6,274 nt of DNA from Bacteroidaceae bacterium. Its GTDB lineage: Bacteria > Bacteroidota > Bacteroidia > Bacteroidales > Bacteroidaceae. Shown here in pieces: positions 5,853 to 6,274 of this stretch (position 1 is its first letter; each line of letters opens with the position of its first letter). The stretch spans positions 1 to 6,274 of the forward strand of contig JAFZKR010000055.1 in NCBI GenBank assembly GCA_017551845.1, in the 5' to 3' direction. The notes beneath the pieces are model-generated. The model was given only the letters and a program-made list of their open reading frames with translations, searched no databases and had not been told where the DNA came from. The position numbers and the translations under genes were made by a program.

Positions 5853-6274
5853 ATGAAGGATAATATGACAGCATACGCAAAAACAAAAAGCAGAATTTCC
5901 GGATGGGGCGTTATTCCCGTTCTGACATCACTGCTGTTGTTTGCTTCGTGCCAGCACGAGACAGAAACTGCTAACCGCGGCATTCTTGAAGTGGCGCAGG
6001 TGAGTATGGGTGCGGAGACTGTCATTGAAACCCGTGCTAATACAATTAGCGGTTCAGGAACAGGTTATAGTCCCATTGAATCAGTTATGTCAATCAATGT
6101 CAAGATTTTTGCATTTGATGGTACCAATAATAACCGCAAGCAGTCTGATGATGATGAAGGTACTTTCTTATGTAATAAAAAACCTGGAGCTAATGAAGGT
6201 GAATATGAATACGAATGGTCTTCATCTCTTGATGCTGAGGACGGTAACAAATATAACCTTTTCGCATATTCATT
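5853..6274 (+). CDS. Fimbrillin-like lipoprotein, N-terminal part (3' end outside window)
   Basis: The frame is open from the ATG at 5853 to the window edge (140 codons plus two bases). A second in-frame ATG at 5865 is preceded by AAGGA (5856-5860) at a suitable distance and may be the true start. The signal peptide is long, with hydrophobic core VIPVLTSLLLFA and lipobox FASC (Cys33 from the first ATG). The mature part has VIETRA (57-62), the same Thr-Arg-Ala processing-type site as the other pilin-like genes here. VKIFAFDG and, at the edge, YEWSSSL...KYNLFAYS resemble the 'W...Y.FFAYSP' fimbrillin signature. An acidic run (SDDDEG, about residues 98-103) is too short to compare with the upstream repeats. 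The sequence is AT-rich compared with the first four genes. The gene begins 18 bases after the previous stop, so it belongs to the same run. The family call rests on the N-terminus only, so it could also be a tip or adhesin-type subunit whose specific domain lies beyond the window. Confidence 0.7.
   Translation, partial: MKDNMTAYAKTKSRISGWGVIPVLTSLLLFASCQHETETANRGILEVAQVSMGAETVIETRANTISGSGTGYSPIESVMSINVKIFAFDGTNNNRKQSDDDEGTFLCNKKPGANEGEYEYEWSSSLDAEDGNKYNLFAYS
5856..5860 (+). promoter_or_regulatory. Possible ribosome-binding site for the downstream ATG at 5865
   Basis: AAGGA lies 4 bases before the ATG at 5865 and inside the coding sequence if translation starts at 5853. Shine-Dalgarno sequences are generally weak in Bacteroidota, so this only tilts the start choice for the last gene toward residue 5. 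Confidence 0.35.

Overview
The window looks like part of the chromosome of a Bacteroidales bacterium (Bacteroides, Phocaeicola, Prevotella or a relative; the genus cannot be read from the sequence). The reasons are a DUF3575-type outer-membrane protein followed by five consecutive lipoprotein-type fimbrillin-like genes, a combination known from type V (FimA/Mfa1-class) pilus loci of this order, and mostly weak or absent Shine-Dalgarno sequences with A-rich leaders, as is usual in Bacteroidota. All genes lie on the + strand and there is almost no non-coding DNA: the gaps are 8, 4, 76, 19 and 18 bases. This is most simply one operon, entered and left in mid-gene.

Layout: 1-576, the 3' part of a DUF3575 outer-membrane beta-barrel gene. 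585-1670, a 361-residue fimbrillin-like lipoprotein with a cysteine pair around its last beta-hairpin. 1675-3099 and 3176-4609, two related fimbrillin-like lipoproteins (474 and 477 residues) that each carry a large acidic module of DxDxDGxxD repeats just before the last predicted beta-strand. 4629-5834, a 401-residue fimbrillin-like lipoprotein without the acidic module, whose second half is clearly more AT-rich than its first half. 5853-6274, the first 140 codons of a fifth fimbrillin-like lipoprotein, cut by the window edge and also AT-rich.

How they may work together (inference from the family): each pilin precursor would be exported as a lipoprotein and moved to the cell surface. It would then be cut after a conserved Thr-Arg site 24-34 residues beyond the lipidated Cys, and joined to its neighbour by donor-strand exchange into a pilus with several different subunits. 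The DUF3575 protein would sit in the outer membrane as an accessory component of unknown role.

The most unusual element is the Ca2+-binding-type repeat module in the third and fourth genes. It is placed in the same loop of both proteins, with its repeats at identical residue positions, and is absent from the neighbouring pilin-like proteins whose C-termini are in view. This suggests a pair of pilins carrying a calcium-stabilised lateral or adhesive domain next to the strand expected to act in polymerisation. I found no RNA genes, CRISPR arrays, insertion sequences or convincing promoters or terminators.
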